64,000 nucleotides of DNA from an uncultured Myxococcales bacterium. Lineage in GTDB: Bacteria > Myxococcota_A > Polyangia > Polyangiales > Polyangiaceae. The position numbers and the translations under genes were made by a program. Below, in pieces: positions 1 through 8,382 of this stretch. The DNA is taken from NCBI GenBank assembly GCA_937949945.1, contig CALFEQ010000085.1, positions 124,001 through 188,000 on the forward strand, in the 5' to 3' direction. Below the pieces are notes generated by a model. It did no database searches, was not told the DNA's origin, and saw only the letters and a program-made list of their open reading frames with translations. The stretch's first letter is position 1, and each line of letters opens with the position of its first letter.

Positions 1-1
1 C

Positions 2-472
2 GTCGCGAACCTCGATCACCTCTGGATCGAGCTGTCCGTCTTCGAGCGCGACCTCGCCTCCGTCCACGTCGGCGACGACGTCGAGGTGACGCCGCTCGCG
101 CAGCCCGACCAGAAGATCGCCGGCCGTGTCGCGCACGTCGGCGAGGTCATCGATCCCGCGACGCGCAGCACCGCCGTGCGCGTGACGGTCGACTTCCCCA
201 AGCACCACCTGCGCGTCGGGCAGTCCGTGCAGGCGACGATCCGGAGCGCCACCTCGGAGCGCCAGGCGCTGCTCGTCCCGCAGACGTCCGTCATCTACAT
301 CGACGGGAAGCCGACGGTCTTCGTCGCCGAGGGCGACACGCGGGCGCGCGCCGTCCCGGTGCGCCTCGGCGCGACGGACGGCGAACGGCACGAGATCCTC
401 GAGGGGCTCGCCGAAGGGCAGCTCGTCGCCAGCTCCGGCGTCTTCGCACTGAAGAGCGAGCTCTTCCGCTGA
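2..472 (+). CDS. RND efflux periplasmic adaptor (HlyD/CusB family), 3' part
   Basis: The gene runs in from the left edge; an open frame is already present at base 2 and ends with TGA at 470-472, giving about 156 C-terminal residues. The visible start reads VANLDHLWIELSVFERDL, typical of the beta-barrel domain of membrane fusion proteins of heavy-metal RND pumps. It is followed by the membrane-proximal domain (ALLVPQTSVIY) and a short tail (VASSGVFALKSEL). Such adaptors link the inner-membrane RND pump to an outer-membrane TolC-like channel. The pump gene starts 6 bp after the stop, so the two are surely co-transcribed. The N-terminal hairpin, lipoyl domain and any signal peptide lie outside the window, so the substrate cannot be inferred from this gene. 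Confidence 0.88.
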   Translation, partial: VANLDHLWIELSVFERDLASVHVGDDVEVTPLAQPDQKIAGRVAHVGEVIDPATRSTAVRVTVDFPKHHLRVGQSVQATIRSATSERQALLVPQTSVIYIDGKPTVFVAEGDTRARAVPVRLGATDGERHEILEGLAEGQLVASSGVFALKSELFR

Positions 473-478
473 AGCACC

Positions 479-3400
479 ATGCTCGAGTCCCTCGTCGTCG
501 CCTCGATTCGGGCAAGGAAGGTCGTCGCGGGGCTGCTCGTCCTCGTGCTCGCGCTCGGCGTCGTCGCCGCGCGGAAGCTGCCGATCGACGCGCTGCCCGA
601 CGTCTCGAGCATCCAGGTCGACATCCTCACCAAGTGCGGCGGGCTCTCGCCCGTCGAAGTCGAGCGCACGGTCACGGTCCCCATCGAGAAGGCGCTCAAC
701 GGCATCCCGAAGAGCGCGCAGCTCCGGAGCGTGTCGCGCTTCGGGCTGTCGGCCGTCACGGTGGTCTTCGAGGACGGCACGGACATCTGGTGGGCGCGCC
801 AGATGGTGCTCGAGCGCCTCCGCCAAGTGGAGGGCGAGCTCCCGCCGTCTGCGTCGACCCCCGAGCTGGCGCCGCCGTCGACGGGCCTCGGCACGATCTA
901 CAAGTTCGTCGTCAAGTCCGAGAACCACTCCCCGATGCAGCTCCGCACGCTGCTCGACTGGGAGATCGGACCGCGCCTCCGCAGCGTGCCCGGCGTCGTG
1001 GAGGTGAACCCGTTCGGGGGCGAGCTCAAGCAGTACCAGGTGAAGGTCGATCCGACGCGCCTCCGCGCGCGCGGGCTCACGCTGAACGACGTCATCGAGG
1101 CCCTCCAGAACGCCAGCCTCAACGTCGGCGGAGGCTACGTCGAGCGCGGCGGCGAGTCGTTCACCATCCGCGGCAAGGGCATGGTCCACGGCGCCGAGGA
1201 GATCGGCGACGTCGTCGTCCGCAGCGCGAAGGGCGGGCCGCCCGTGCTCGTGAAGCACGTGGCCGACGTCGAGATCGGCGCCGCGCTCCGCTACGGCGTC
1301 GTCACGCTGAACGGCGAGCGCGAGGCCGTCTCCGGCCTCGTCATGATGCTCGCGCGCGCCAACAGCCGCGACGTCATCTACGCGGTCAAGGCGCGGATGG
1401 CGGAGATCGAGAAGGATCTCCCTCCGGGCGTGACCATCGAGGTCATCTACGATCGCGCCGACTTCGTCGAGCGGACGCTCTCCACGGTCGCGACCAACCT
1501 CGCCGAGGGCCTTCTGATCGTGACCTTCGTGCTCGCGATCATGCTCGGCACGATCCGCGGCGCGCTCGTCACCGCCGTCGGCATCCCCGCGTCGATGTCG
1601 ATCGCCCTGTTCGGGATGCACCTGTTCGGGGTCACCGGCGACCTGATGAGCCTCGGCGCGATCGACTTCGGCTTCCTCGTCGACGGCCCGATCGTCGTCC
1701 TCGAGGCGGTCATCGCCGCGACGGCCGGCCGGCAGCTCGTCGGCAAGGCGCGAGCGCGTGCCTACGCCGACGTCGCGAAGCTGGTGGTCAAGCCGGTCGC
1801 GTTCGCCGTCGCGATCATCATGCTCGTGTACATCCCGCTCCTCACGCTCGAGGGCGTCGAGGGGAAGATGTTCCGGCCGATGGCCATCACGATGGCCTGC
1901 GCTCTCTTCGGCGCGCTCGTCTACTCCGTCGTCTTCTTCCCTGCCCTGCTCGTGCTCGCCGTGCCGCCGGCGAAGGCGCACGGTCCGCTCTGGCTCGAGC
2001 GCCTCGCGCATGCCTACGAGCACGTCGTCCCGTGGGTGATGCGCTTCCGGTGGCCGCTCGCCGGCGCGGCCGCCGCGGCGCTCGTCGGGGTGGGCACGAT
2101 CTTCGCCGCCTCCGGTGCGGAGTTCGTGCCCCGCATCTTCGAGGGCGACTGCATCCTCGCGATGCAGCGCGCGCCGAGCGTGTCGCTCGAGGAGGCACGC
2201 CGCCTCGATCTCTTGACGGAGAAGGTGGTGCTCTCGTTCCCCGAGGCCGTGAAGGCCCTCGGCCAGAGCGGCCGCGCCGAGATGGCCCTCGACGCGGTCG
2301 GGAACAACAACACGGACATCCTCGTCCCGCTCCGGCCGCAGAAGACGTGGACGAGCGCGAGCGACTTCGAGGAGCTCAGCGCGAAGCTGAAGGACAAGAT
2401 CGAGACGGAGGTGCCGGCGACGTTCGTCTCGGTATCGCAGCCGATCGAGGACCTCACGAACCAGCTCATCGCGGGCTCGCGCGCCGACGTCTCGATCAAG
2501 ATCATCGGGACGGACCTCGACAAGCTGGTCGAGCTGTCGAACACCGTAGGCGACCTCGTCCGCGACATCCGCGGTACGGGCGACCTCAAGATCGAGCGCA
2601 TCCTCGGTCAGCCCACCATCACGGCCATCGCCGACCGTGCCCGCATGGCCCGCTACGGCGTCAAGGTGAAGCACGCCTTCGACGTGCTCGCGGCCTCGCG
2701 CGAAGGCGTCCGCGTCGGTGAGGTCTACGAAGACGAGCGACGCTTCGATCTGCGCGTCTTCGTCCCGCCGTCGGAGCCGAACGCGGAGGCGCTCGCGAAT
2801 CTCTTCGTGGAGACCGAGAGCGGCGAGACCGTGCCGATGCGCGAGGTGGTCTCGTTCGAGGAGGGCGACGGTCCCAGCGTCGTGAAGCGGCTCGACCGCG
2901 AGCGCCTCATCCGCGTCGACGTGAACCTTCGCGGCCGCGACCTCGTCTCCTGGGTCGACGAGGCCAAGGAGAAGGTCGCCCGCAACGTGCACCTGCCGTC
3001 GGGCTACCGGATCGAGTGGGGCGGGCAGTTCGAGAACTTCGAGCGCGCGTCGGCGCGGCTCGCGCTCGTCGTGCCGGCGGTCATCGCGGTGATCCTCGGG
3101 ATGCTCTTCTGGATGTTCCGCAGCCTGCGCCCGGCGCTCGCCGTCTTCCTCCTCGTGCCGTTCGCGACGACGGGAGGCATGCTCGGCCTGCTCGCGCGCG
3201 GCATGCCGTTCAGCCTTCCGGCCGCGGTCGGCTTCATCGCGCTCGGCGGCGTCTCCGTCCTCAACGGCGTCGTGATCGCGACGGCGACCCGTCGCGCGAT
3301 GCAGGAGGGCCTCGAGCTGGAGGCCGCGGTGGCGAAGGGCTGCGCAGGCTCGATCCGCGCCGTCCTGACGACCGCGGCCGTCGCCGGGCTCGGCTTCCTT

Positions 3401-3607
3401 CCGATGGCGCTGTCGACGAGCGCGGGCTCCGAGGTCCAGCGGCCCCTCGCGACGGTGGTCATCATCGGCATCTTCTTCAGCACCGCGCTCACGCTGATCG
3501 TGTTCCCGGGCATCCTCGCGACGATGCTCCGCGGCTGGGCGCTCGGGGATCCGGACGCCGAAGAAGACGACGACGCGCTGTCGCCAGCGGCTGCTGCCGG
3601 CGAGTAG
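479..3607 (+). CDS. CzcA/CusA-family heavy-metal efflux RND transporter
   Basis: This 1,042-residue inner-membrane RND pump has the family's usual length. It would export metal cations using the proton gradient, with the adaptor encoded just upstream. It opens with a transmembrane helix (about 14-32) and the family motif GLSPVEVERTVTVPIE (55-70), followed by VVFEDGTDIWWARQ. In TM4 the segment DFGFLVDGPIVVLE carries Asp396, Asp402 and Glu409, the charged residues of the proton relay. This resembles the CzcA-type motif DFGx3DGAx3VE, though the usual Asn after Glu is Ala and Gly-Ala is Gly-Pro. Two periplasmic loops (about 40-335 and 560-860) and two sets of helices are present. The C-terminal tail is acidic (DPDAEEDDD). 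The metal cannot be assigned from sequence alone. No outer-membrane component is seen downstream. Confidence 0.93.
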   Translation: MLESLVVASIRARKVVAGLLVLVLALGVVAARKLPIDALPDVSSIQVDILTKCGGLSPVEVERTVTVPIEKALNGIPKSAQLRSVSRFGLSAVTVVFEDGTDIWWARQMVLERLRQVEGELPPSASTPELAPPSTGLGTIYKFVVKSENHSPMQLRTLLDWEIGPRLRSVPGVVEVNPFGGELKQYQVKVDPTRLRARGLTLNDVIEALQNASLNVGGGYVERGGESFTIRGKGMVHGAEEIGDVVVRSAKGGPPVLVKHVADVEIGAALRYGVVTLNGEREAVSGLVMMLARANSRDVIYAVKARMAEIEKDLPPGVTIEVIYDRADFVERTLSTVATNLAEGLLIVTFVLAIMLGTIRGALVTAVGIPASMSIALFGMHLFGVTGDLMSLGAIDFGFLVDGPIVVLEAVIAATAGRQLVGKARARAYADVAKLVVKPVAFAVAIIMLVYIPLLTLEGVEGKMFRPMAITMACALFGALVYSVVFFPALLVLAVPPAKAHGPLWLERLAHAYEHVVPWVMRFRWPLAGAAAAALVGVGTIFAASGAEFVPRIFEGDCILAMQRAPSVSLEEARRLDLLTEKVVLSFPEAVKALGQSGRAEMALDAVGNNNTDILVPLRPQKTWTSASDFEELSAKLKDKIETEVPATFVSVSQPIEDLTNQLIAGSRADVSIKIIGTDLDKLVELSNTVGDLVRDIRGTGDLKIERILGQPTITAIADRARMARYGVKVKHAFDVLAASREGVRVGEVYEDERRFDLRVFVPPSEPNAEALANLFVETESGETVPMREVVSFEEGDGPSVVKRLDRERLIRVDVNLRGRDLVSWVDEAKEKVARNVHLPSGYRIEWGGQFENFERASARLALVVPAVIAVILGMLFWMFRSLRPALAVFLLVPFATTGGMLGLLARGMPFSLPAAVGFIALGGVSVLNGVVIATATRRAMQEGLELEAAVAKGCAGSIRAVLTTAAVAGLGFLPMALSTSAGSEVQRPLATVVIIGIFFSTALTLIVFPGILATMLRGWALGDPDAEEDDDALSPAAAAGE

Positions 3608-3613
3608 CTTCTC

Positions 3614-3641
3614 TGGAGCCCGGAGCCTGGAGCCTGGAGCC
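3614..3641 (+). repeat. Heptamer repeat cluster A (YGGAGCC x4)
   Basis: Four perfect head-to-tail heptamers read TGGAGCC, CGGAGCC, TGGAGCC, TGGAGCC. They fill the short gap between the convergent ends of the RND pump gene and the CPBP-family gene. The same heptamer occurs at 30982, 31145, 35957, 50572 and 50790. The T-C-T-T order of the first base is the same as in the cluster at 31145. Confidence 0.9.
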
Positions 3642-3646
3642 CCAAA

Positions 3647-4486
3647 TCACCCCTTCCCGTCTTCCAGCCGCGCATGGAGGAGCCCTCCATGACGCCGGCT
3701 GAGGACGCCTAGGCCGAAGAGGCCGAGCACGGCCACGATGGCGCTCGCGGCGAGCCACGTCTTCGTCGGACGCGGCTCCCCGTGGCCGAGCGCGATCGGG
3801 ACGTTGGTGACGCCGAAGAACGCGATGCGCGCGAACATCGACGGCAGCACGCTCGCGGTCGCGCTTCGCATCCACGCGAACACGAGCGAGGCGGCGAAGA
3901 GCGAGATCATGTCGCGGGGGCTCAGCGATCCCAGCGTCTCGAAGGCGGCGGTCGCCACCACGACCATCTCGGCCCGTCGTGTCCGGCGGAGCGGGGTGAA
4001 GAGGGCGCCACGGAAGAAGAGCTCGTCGAGCACCGGCTGGAGGACGACGACGGTGACCACCAGCGCGACACGCTTGCCCGTCGTCGTCACGGCGAGCAGG
4101 CGCTCGAGCGCCTGCTGGTCCTCCTCGCGTCGGGGGAACTGCGCCTCCATCGCGTGCTCGAGCATCGACGACGGCAGCGCGAGCGCCGCGCCGACGGCGA
4201 TCGCCAAGAAGACGGCGAGGACCGGCGGCGCCCGCAGCGCGAGCACGCGGCGGATCGACGCCTCCGGCTCGTGCATGCGCAGGATGCCGAAGAACACGAG
4301 CGAATACGCGAGCGCCAGGCATCCGGTGCGGGAGACGAGGTCGAAGAGGGCTCCTTCGCGCGCGGACTCCGTCAGCCCGACGAAGAACACGTACGAGAAG
4401 AGGGCGAGCAGCGTCCAAATCGCCGCCGCGCCGAACGTCAGCGGTCGGTCCCTCCGCTCTTCGGGCGACGGCGGGAAGCTATCCAC
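3647..4486 (-). CDS. CPBP-family intramembrane protein (Abi/Rce1-like), degenerate motifs
   Basis: A 279-residue polytopic membrane protein with about seven hydrophobic segments. The segment VLDELFFRGALFTPLRR corresponds to CPBP motif 1 (EExxxR), with Asp in place of the first Glu. The second motif normally reads FxxxH; here the aligned stretch is SLVFAWMRS, with Arg where the His should be. A later NVPIALGH supplies a possible third motif. Family members are intramembrane proteases or bacteriocin-immunity-type proteins; the substitutions make proteolysis uncertain. It starts with GTG preceded by AAGG, 24 bp downstream of nadB on the same strand, so co-transcription with nadB is likely. It converges with the RND gene across the heptamer repeat. 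Confidence 0.75.
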   Translation of the reverse strand: MDSFPPSPEERRDRPLTFGAAAIWTLLALFSYVFFVGLTESAREGALFDLVSRTGCLALAYSLVFFGILRMHEPEASIRRVLALRAPPVLAVFLAIAVGAALALPSSMLEHAMEAQFPRREEDQQALERLLAVTTTGKRVALVVTVVVLQPVLDELFFRGALFTPLRRTRRAEMVVVATAAFETLGSLSPRDMISLFAASLVFAWMRSATASVLPSMFARIAFFGVTNVPIALGHGEPRPTKTWLAASAIVAVLGLFGLGVLSRRHGGLLHARLEDGKG

Positions 4487-4510
4487 GCTGCACCTTGGAG
4501 CTCCGCGCCA

Positions 4511-6181
4511 TCACACGGCATGTGCGAGGTGCGCAGGCACGCCGCGCTTGATGACCATGTCGCGCGCCATCTTCGGATCCGTCTCGGGGTAGTCGATGTT
4601 GAAGTGGAGCCCCCGGCTCTCGCGGCGCGCGGAGGCGCACTCGACGATGAGCTGAGCGACGGTGGCGATGTTGCGGAGCTCGAGCAAGTCGCGGGTCACG
4701 AAGTACTTCCAGTAGTACTCGGCGATCTCCTCCTGGAGCAGCGCGATGCGCCGCGCCGCGCGGCGGAGGCGCTTGTCCGACCGGACGATGCCGACGTAGT
4801 TCCACATGAGCCGCCGGAGCTCGTCCCAGTTCTGCGTGATGACGACGGCCTCGTCGCTCGGGACGGCCTCACCGACGTCCCACTCGGGCACGTTGGGCCA
4901 GGGCTTCGACCGGTCGATGTCGGCGAGCGCCCTGGCTGCGCGGTGGGCGAAGACCATCCCCTCGAGCAGCGAGTTCGACGCGAGACGGTTCGCGCCGTGG
5001 AGCCCGGTGTGCGCGCACTCGCCGATCGCCCAGAGCCCGGGGATCGTCGTTCGCCCGTCGAGGTCGGTGGTGATGCCGCCGCAGAGGTAGTGCGCGGCGG
5101 GGACGACGGGGATCGGCTCGCGCGTGATGTCGATGCCGAAGCGCATGCACTGCGCGTAGATGCCGGGGAAGTGCTCTTTGATGAACGTCGGGTCCTTGTG
5201 CGTGATGTCGAGCAGGACGTGCTCGGCACCGCTCCGCTTCATCTCGTGATCGATCGCGCGCGCGACGATGTCACGCGGGGCGAGCTCCGCGCGCGGGTCG
5301 TACTCCTTCATGAAGGGCGTGCCGTCGAGGCGCCGCAGGATCGCGCCCTCGCCTCGCAGCGCCTCGGAGATGAGAAAGTCCTTCGCCTGCGGGTGATAGA
5401 GGCACGTCGGGTGGAACTGGTAGAACTCCATGTTCGCGACCTCGGCGCCTGCCCGGAAGGCCATCGCGATGCCGTCGCCGGTCGCGACGTCGGGGTTGGT
5501 CGTGTAGAGGTAGACCTTCCCTGCCCCGCCGGTCGCGAGGATGGTCGCGCGCGCGAGGATCGTGATGACCTTGCCCTGCCCGAGCCCGTCGTGATCGACG
5601 TCGAGCACGTAAGCGCCGACGCACACCTCGGGCCCGCCGTACTTGGCGAGCGTGATGAGGTCGACGGCCATGTGGTTCTCGAGGATGCGGACGTTCTTCT
5701 TCGACGCGACGGCCTCGAGGAGGGCCCGCTGCACCTCCCTGCCCGTCATGTCGCCGGCGTGGACGATGCGCCGCGCGCTGTGCCCGCCTTCGAGGTGCAG
5801 GTCCAGATCCTGAGCGGTGAGGCGCGGAGCGGACAGGTTCGGGCTCGACTCGTCGGCGTGCACGCCGGCGGAGGCGAGATCGAACTTCGCCCCCACCTCG
5901 CGTAGCATCGCGATCCGCGCCGGGGCGTCTTTGACCGTCAGCTCGACCGCCCGCGGGTGGTTGAGACCGGCCCCGGCGATCATCGTGTCCCGAGCGTGGG
6001 CCTCGAAGGAGTCCTTCTCGTCGAGGACGGCGGCGATCCCACCTTGCGCGTACTTCGTGTTCGACTCGTCGCGGGAGCGCTTGGTGACGATGAGGACCTC
6101 TCCGTGATCGGCGGCCTCGAGGGCGAACGAGAGCCCGGCAATTCCGCTTCCGATCACCAGGAAGTCGCACGTCAAGGGCAT
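4511..6181 (-). CDS. nadB: L-aspartate oxidase
   Basis: This 556-residue flavoprotein oxidises L-aspartate to iminoaspartate with oxygen or fumarate, the first step of de novo NAD synthesis. The N-terminus carries the FAD dinucleotide-binding motif GSGIAG (11-16) and KRSRDESNTKYAQGGIA. Further fumarate reductase/succinate dehydrogenase flavoprotein motifs follow: QFHPTCLYHP, EALRGEGAIL and GLHGANRLASNSLLEG. The C-terminal helical domain ends in ESRGLHFNIDYPETD, typical of NadB. Upstream in-frame codons extend the open frame, but the ATG at 6181 is preceded by AAGGAGAACC, a good ribosome binding site. The gene is divergent from etfB. No nadA or nadC is seen nearby. Confidence 0.95.
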   Translation of the reverse strand: MPLTCDFLVIGSGIAGLSFALEAADHGEVLIVTKRSRDESNTKYAQGGIAAVLDEKDSFEAHARDTMIAGAGLNHPRAVELTVKDAPARIAMLREVGAKFDLASAGVHADESSPNLSAPRLTAQDLDLHLEGGHSARRIVHAGDMTGREVQRALLEAVASKKNVRILENHMAVDLITLAKYGGPEVCVGAYVLDVDHDGLGQGKVITILARATILATGGAGKVYLYTTNPDVATGDGIAMAFRAGAEVANMEFYQFHPTCLYHPQAKDFLISEALRGEGAILRRLDGTPFMKEYDPRAELAPRDIVARAIDHEMKRSGAEHVLLDITHKDPTFIKEHFPGIYAQCMRFGIDITREPIPVVPAAHYLCGGITTDLDGRTTIPGLWAIGECAHTGLHGANRLASNSLLEGMVFAHRAARALADIDRSKPWPNVPEWDVGEAVPSDEAVVITQNWDELRRLMWNYVGIVRSDKRLRRAARRIALLQEEIAEYYWKYFVTRDLLELRNIATVAQLIVECASARRESRGLHFNIDYPETDPKMARDMVIKRGVPAHLAHAV

Positions 6182-6268
6182 GGTTCTCCTTGTATCACGC
6201 GCGTTTGGGGAGGTCCGCTCCACGTGGGGCGGCTCCCGCGCGCGCCTCGAGCGCACGGCGAGGCTGGG

Positions 6269-6297
6269 TTGACACCCGGCCGCGCCCCCCCTAAAAC
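6269..6297 (+). promoter_or_regulatory. Putative sigma-70-type promoter for etfBA
   Basis: TTGACA at 6269-6274 matches the -35 consensus fully. A 17-base spacer is followed by TAAAAC at 6292-6297 as a -10 element. It lies about 60 bp upstream of the etfB start in the nadB/etfB divergent gap. The AT-rich -10 stands out in this GC-rich background. Confidence 0.6.
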
Positions 6298-6355
6298 CGC
6301 GCTCACTGAATCGCCATTCACTCGGCGCGGCAGCCGCCCAAAACTTCGAGGGCTC

Positions 6356-7177
6356 ATGAAGATCCTGGTCCCGCTCAAGCGCGTCGCGGATCCCGACAAC
6401 GCGAACAAGGTGAAGGTCAACGCCGGCAAGCTCGAGACGACGGGTCTCGAGTGGAAGCCGAATCCGTTCGACGAGTACGCCGTCGAGACGGCGCTTCGCC
6501 TGACGGAGAACGGAGCGAACCCGAAGGCCCGCCTCGGTGAGGTCGTCGTCGTGACCTTCGGCCCGAAGGAGGCCGAGACGACGCTGCGCGGCGCGCTCGC
6601 GACCGGCGCCGATCGCGCGATCCGCGTCGACGCGACGGACGAGCAGCTCGACGGTGACATCGTCGCGCGGGCGCTCAAGGCGCTCGTGGAGAAGGAGAAG
6701 CCCGACCTCGTGCTCCTCGGCAAGCAGGCCGTGGACGGTGACTCGAACCAGGTCGGCCAGCTCCTCGCCGAGTACCTCGGCTGGCCGCAGGCGACCTTCG
6801 CGGGCTCGATCAAGAGCGAGGACGACAAGGCGCTCGTCGTGGGCCGCGAGGTCGACGGCGGAACGATCAAGCTCCGGGTCAAGCTCCCTGCGGTCGTCAG
6901 CGTGGATCTCCGCATCGTCGCGCCGACGAGCGTGCAGTCGAAGCACTCCCCCGACCACAAGTATCCGGAAGGCGTGCGCTTCGCGGCGCTCATGGCGATC
7001 ATGGCCGCGAAGAAGAAGCCGCTGGCCGAGATGAAGCTCTCGGATCTCGTCAGCGACACCGCCCTCAAGATCACCTATCACGGGTTCGAGCTGCCGCCTG
7101 CGCGCAAGGCCGGCATCAAGGTCAAGAACGTCCAAGAGCTCGTCGAGAGGCTGAAGAACGAGGCCAAGGTCCTCTGA
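6356..7177 (+). CDS. etfB: Electron transfer flavoprotein subunit beta
   Basis: A 273-residue protein starting MKILVPLKRVADPDNANKVK, the typical N-terminus of EtfB (FixA group). It pairs with EtfA to form the soluble heterodimer that takes electrons from acyl-CoA and other dehydrogenases to ETF-quinone oxidoreductase. The signature GKQAVDGDSNQVGQLLAE sits in the AMP/FAD-binding half. The C-terminal arm that wraps around EtfA is present (about 240-273). The ATG at 6356 was chosen because homology starts exactly there; the frame is open further upstream. The gene is followed by etfA after 31 bp. Confidence 0.95.
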   Translation: MKILVPLKRVADPDNANKVKVNAGKLETTGLEWKPNPFDEYAVETALRLTENGANPKARLGEVVVVTFGPKEAETTLRGALATGADRAIRVDATDEQLDGDIVARALKALVEKEKPDLVLLGKQAVDGDSNQVGQLLAEYLGWPQATFAGSIKSEDDKALVVGREVDGGTIKLRVKLPAVVSVDLRIVAPTSVQSKHSPDHKYPEGVRFAALMAIMAAKKKPLAEMKLSDLVSDTALKITYHGFELPPARKAGIKVKNVQELVERLKNEAKVL

Positions 7178-7208
7178 GGCGCTGGATCAGGAAGAAGGAG
7201 ACAACGAG

Positions 7209-8174
7209 ATGCCCAACGTTCTCGTCATCGCCGAGCTGCTCGACGGCAAGGTGCGCAAGTCGACGCACTCGGCCATCACGTTCGCTCGTCAGGCTGGCGG
7301 CACCTTCTCCATCCTCGTCATGGGCCAGGGCGCGAAGGCGGCCGCGGCCGAGGTGACGGGCTTCGGAGCGCAGAAGGTCCTCGTCTGCGACGACGCGTAC
7401 CTCGCGCACCCGATCGCGGAGCGCTTCGCTCCGACGATTGCGGAGGTCGCGAAGAGCGGCAACTTCGACGTCGTCGCGGTCACCGCGAGCTCCTTCGGAA
7501 AAGACATCGCCCCGCGCGTCGCGGCGAAGCTCGGCGCGGGCTACGCCCCGGACATCAGCGGGGTGAAGGTCGACGGCGGCAAGCTCGTCTATCGCCGCCC
7601 GGTCTTCGCCGGCAACGCGTACGGGACGTGCTCGCTCAACACGCCCGTCCAGGTCGTGAGCGCCCGTCAGAGCGAGTTTGCCGCGGCCGAGCCGTCGGGC
7701 GGCGCCTCGCCGATCGAGGACGTCGCGCTCGCGGCGAAGGATCCCGCGGCCGAGAACGTCGAGTTCCTCGGCATCGAGGCGGCGAAGAGCGAGCGCCCGG
7801 ACCTCGGCGAGGCCCGCGTCATCGTCTCCGGCGGCCGCGCCCTGAAGGAGAAGTTCTCCGAGGTGCTCGATCCGCTCGCGAACCTCCTCGGCGCCGCGGT
7901 CGGCGCGAGCCGAGCGGCGTGCGACGCGGGCTACGCCCCGGCAGAGCTCCAGGTCGGCCAGACCGGGCGTGTCGTCGCCCCGCAGCTCTACTTCGCGATC
8001 GGCATCTCCGGCGCGATCCAGCACCTCGCCGGAATGAAGGGCTCGAAGACGATCGTGGCGATCAACAAGGATCCCGACGCTCCGATCTTCCAGGTCGCGG
8101 ACTACGGCCTCGTGGCGGACCTCTTCGTCGCCGTCCCCGAGCTGGTCAACGAGCTGAAGAAGGCCACGGCCTGA
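7209..8174 (+). CDS. etfA: Electron transfer flavoprotein subunit alpha
   Basis: A 321-residue FAD-binding subunit of ETF. The N-terminal domain starts MPNVLVIAELLDGKVRKS. The C-terminal FAD domain carries GQTGRVVAPQLYFAIGISGA and HLAGMKGSKTIVAINKDPDA, followed by DYGLVADLF. These are the classical EtfA signature and flavin-binding loops. A strong ribosome binding site (GAAGGAGACAACGAG) precedes the ATG. With etfB it forms a two-gene operon, probably from the promoter at 6269. The ferredoxin/metallo-beta-lactamase fusion downstream is about 210 bp away and may or may not be in the same transcript. Confidence 0.96.
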   Translation: MPNVLVIAELLDGKVRKSTHSAITFARQAGGTFSILVMGQGAKAAAAEVTGFGAQKVLVCDDAYLAHPIAERFAPTIAEVAKSGNFDVVAVTASSFGKDIAPRVAAKLGAGYAPDISGVKVDGGKLVYRRPVFAGNAYGTCSLNTPVQVVSARQSEFAAAEPSGGASPIEDVALAAKDPAAENVEFLGIEAAKSERPDLGEARVIVSGGRALKEKFSEVLDPLANLLGAAVGASRAACDAGYAPAELQVGQTGRVVAPQLYFAIGISGAIQHLAGMKGSKTIVAINKDPDAPIFQVADYGLVADLFVAVPELVNELKKATA

Positions 8175-8278
8175 AGGCCCTAGAAGGCCGAGGGCCCTGG
8201 AAGGGCGCGGCCTGCAAGCCAGCGCGAGCAGGCCGCTGCCCGGCCGAGCCTACGCCCCGTCGGCTCCACGGGGCGCGT

Positions 8279-8310
8279 GTCGCTCGGTGCGCCCCGTCGC
8301 TCGGTGCGCC
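8279..8310 (+). repeat. Two-copy 15-bp direct repeat upstream of the ferredoxin/MBL gene
   Basis: GTCGCTCGGTGCGCC occurs at 8279-8293 and again at 8296-8310, a 17-bp period with a two-base spacer. It lies in the gap after etfA, about 70 bp before the next start codon. It could be a tandem operator or a simple duplication; nothing in the sequence decides between them. Confidence 0.5.
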
Positions 8311-8382
8311 ATCCGCGCTCGCGCGCGGGCGAGTGCACTCTTGTGTTCGCCGGGCGCTTCCGGGGATGCCAAGATCGAGTCG

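Noticed and set aside
4511..7135. An 874-codon minus-strand frame that would extend nadB over etfB
   Set aside because: NadB homology and a good ribosome binding site start at 6181; the extension is antisense to etfB.
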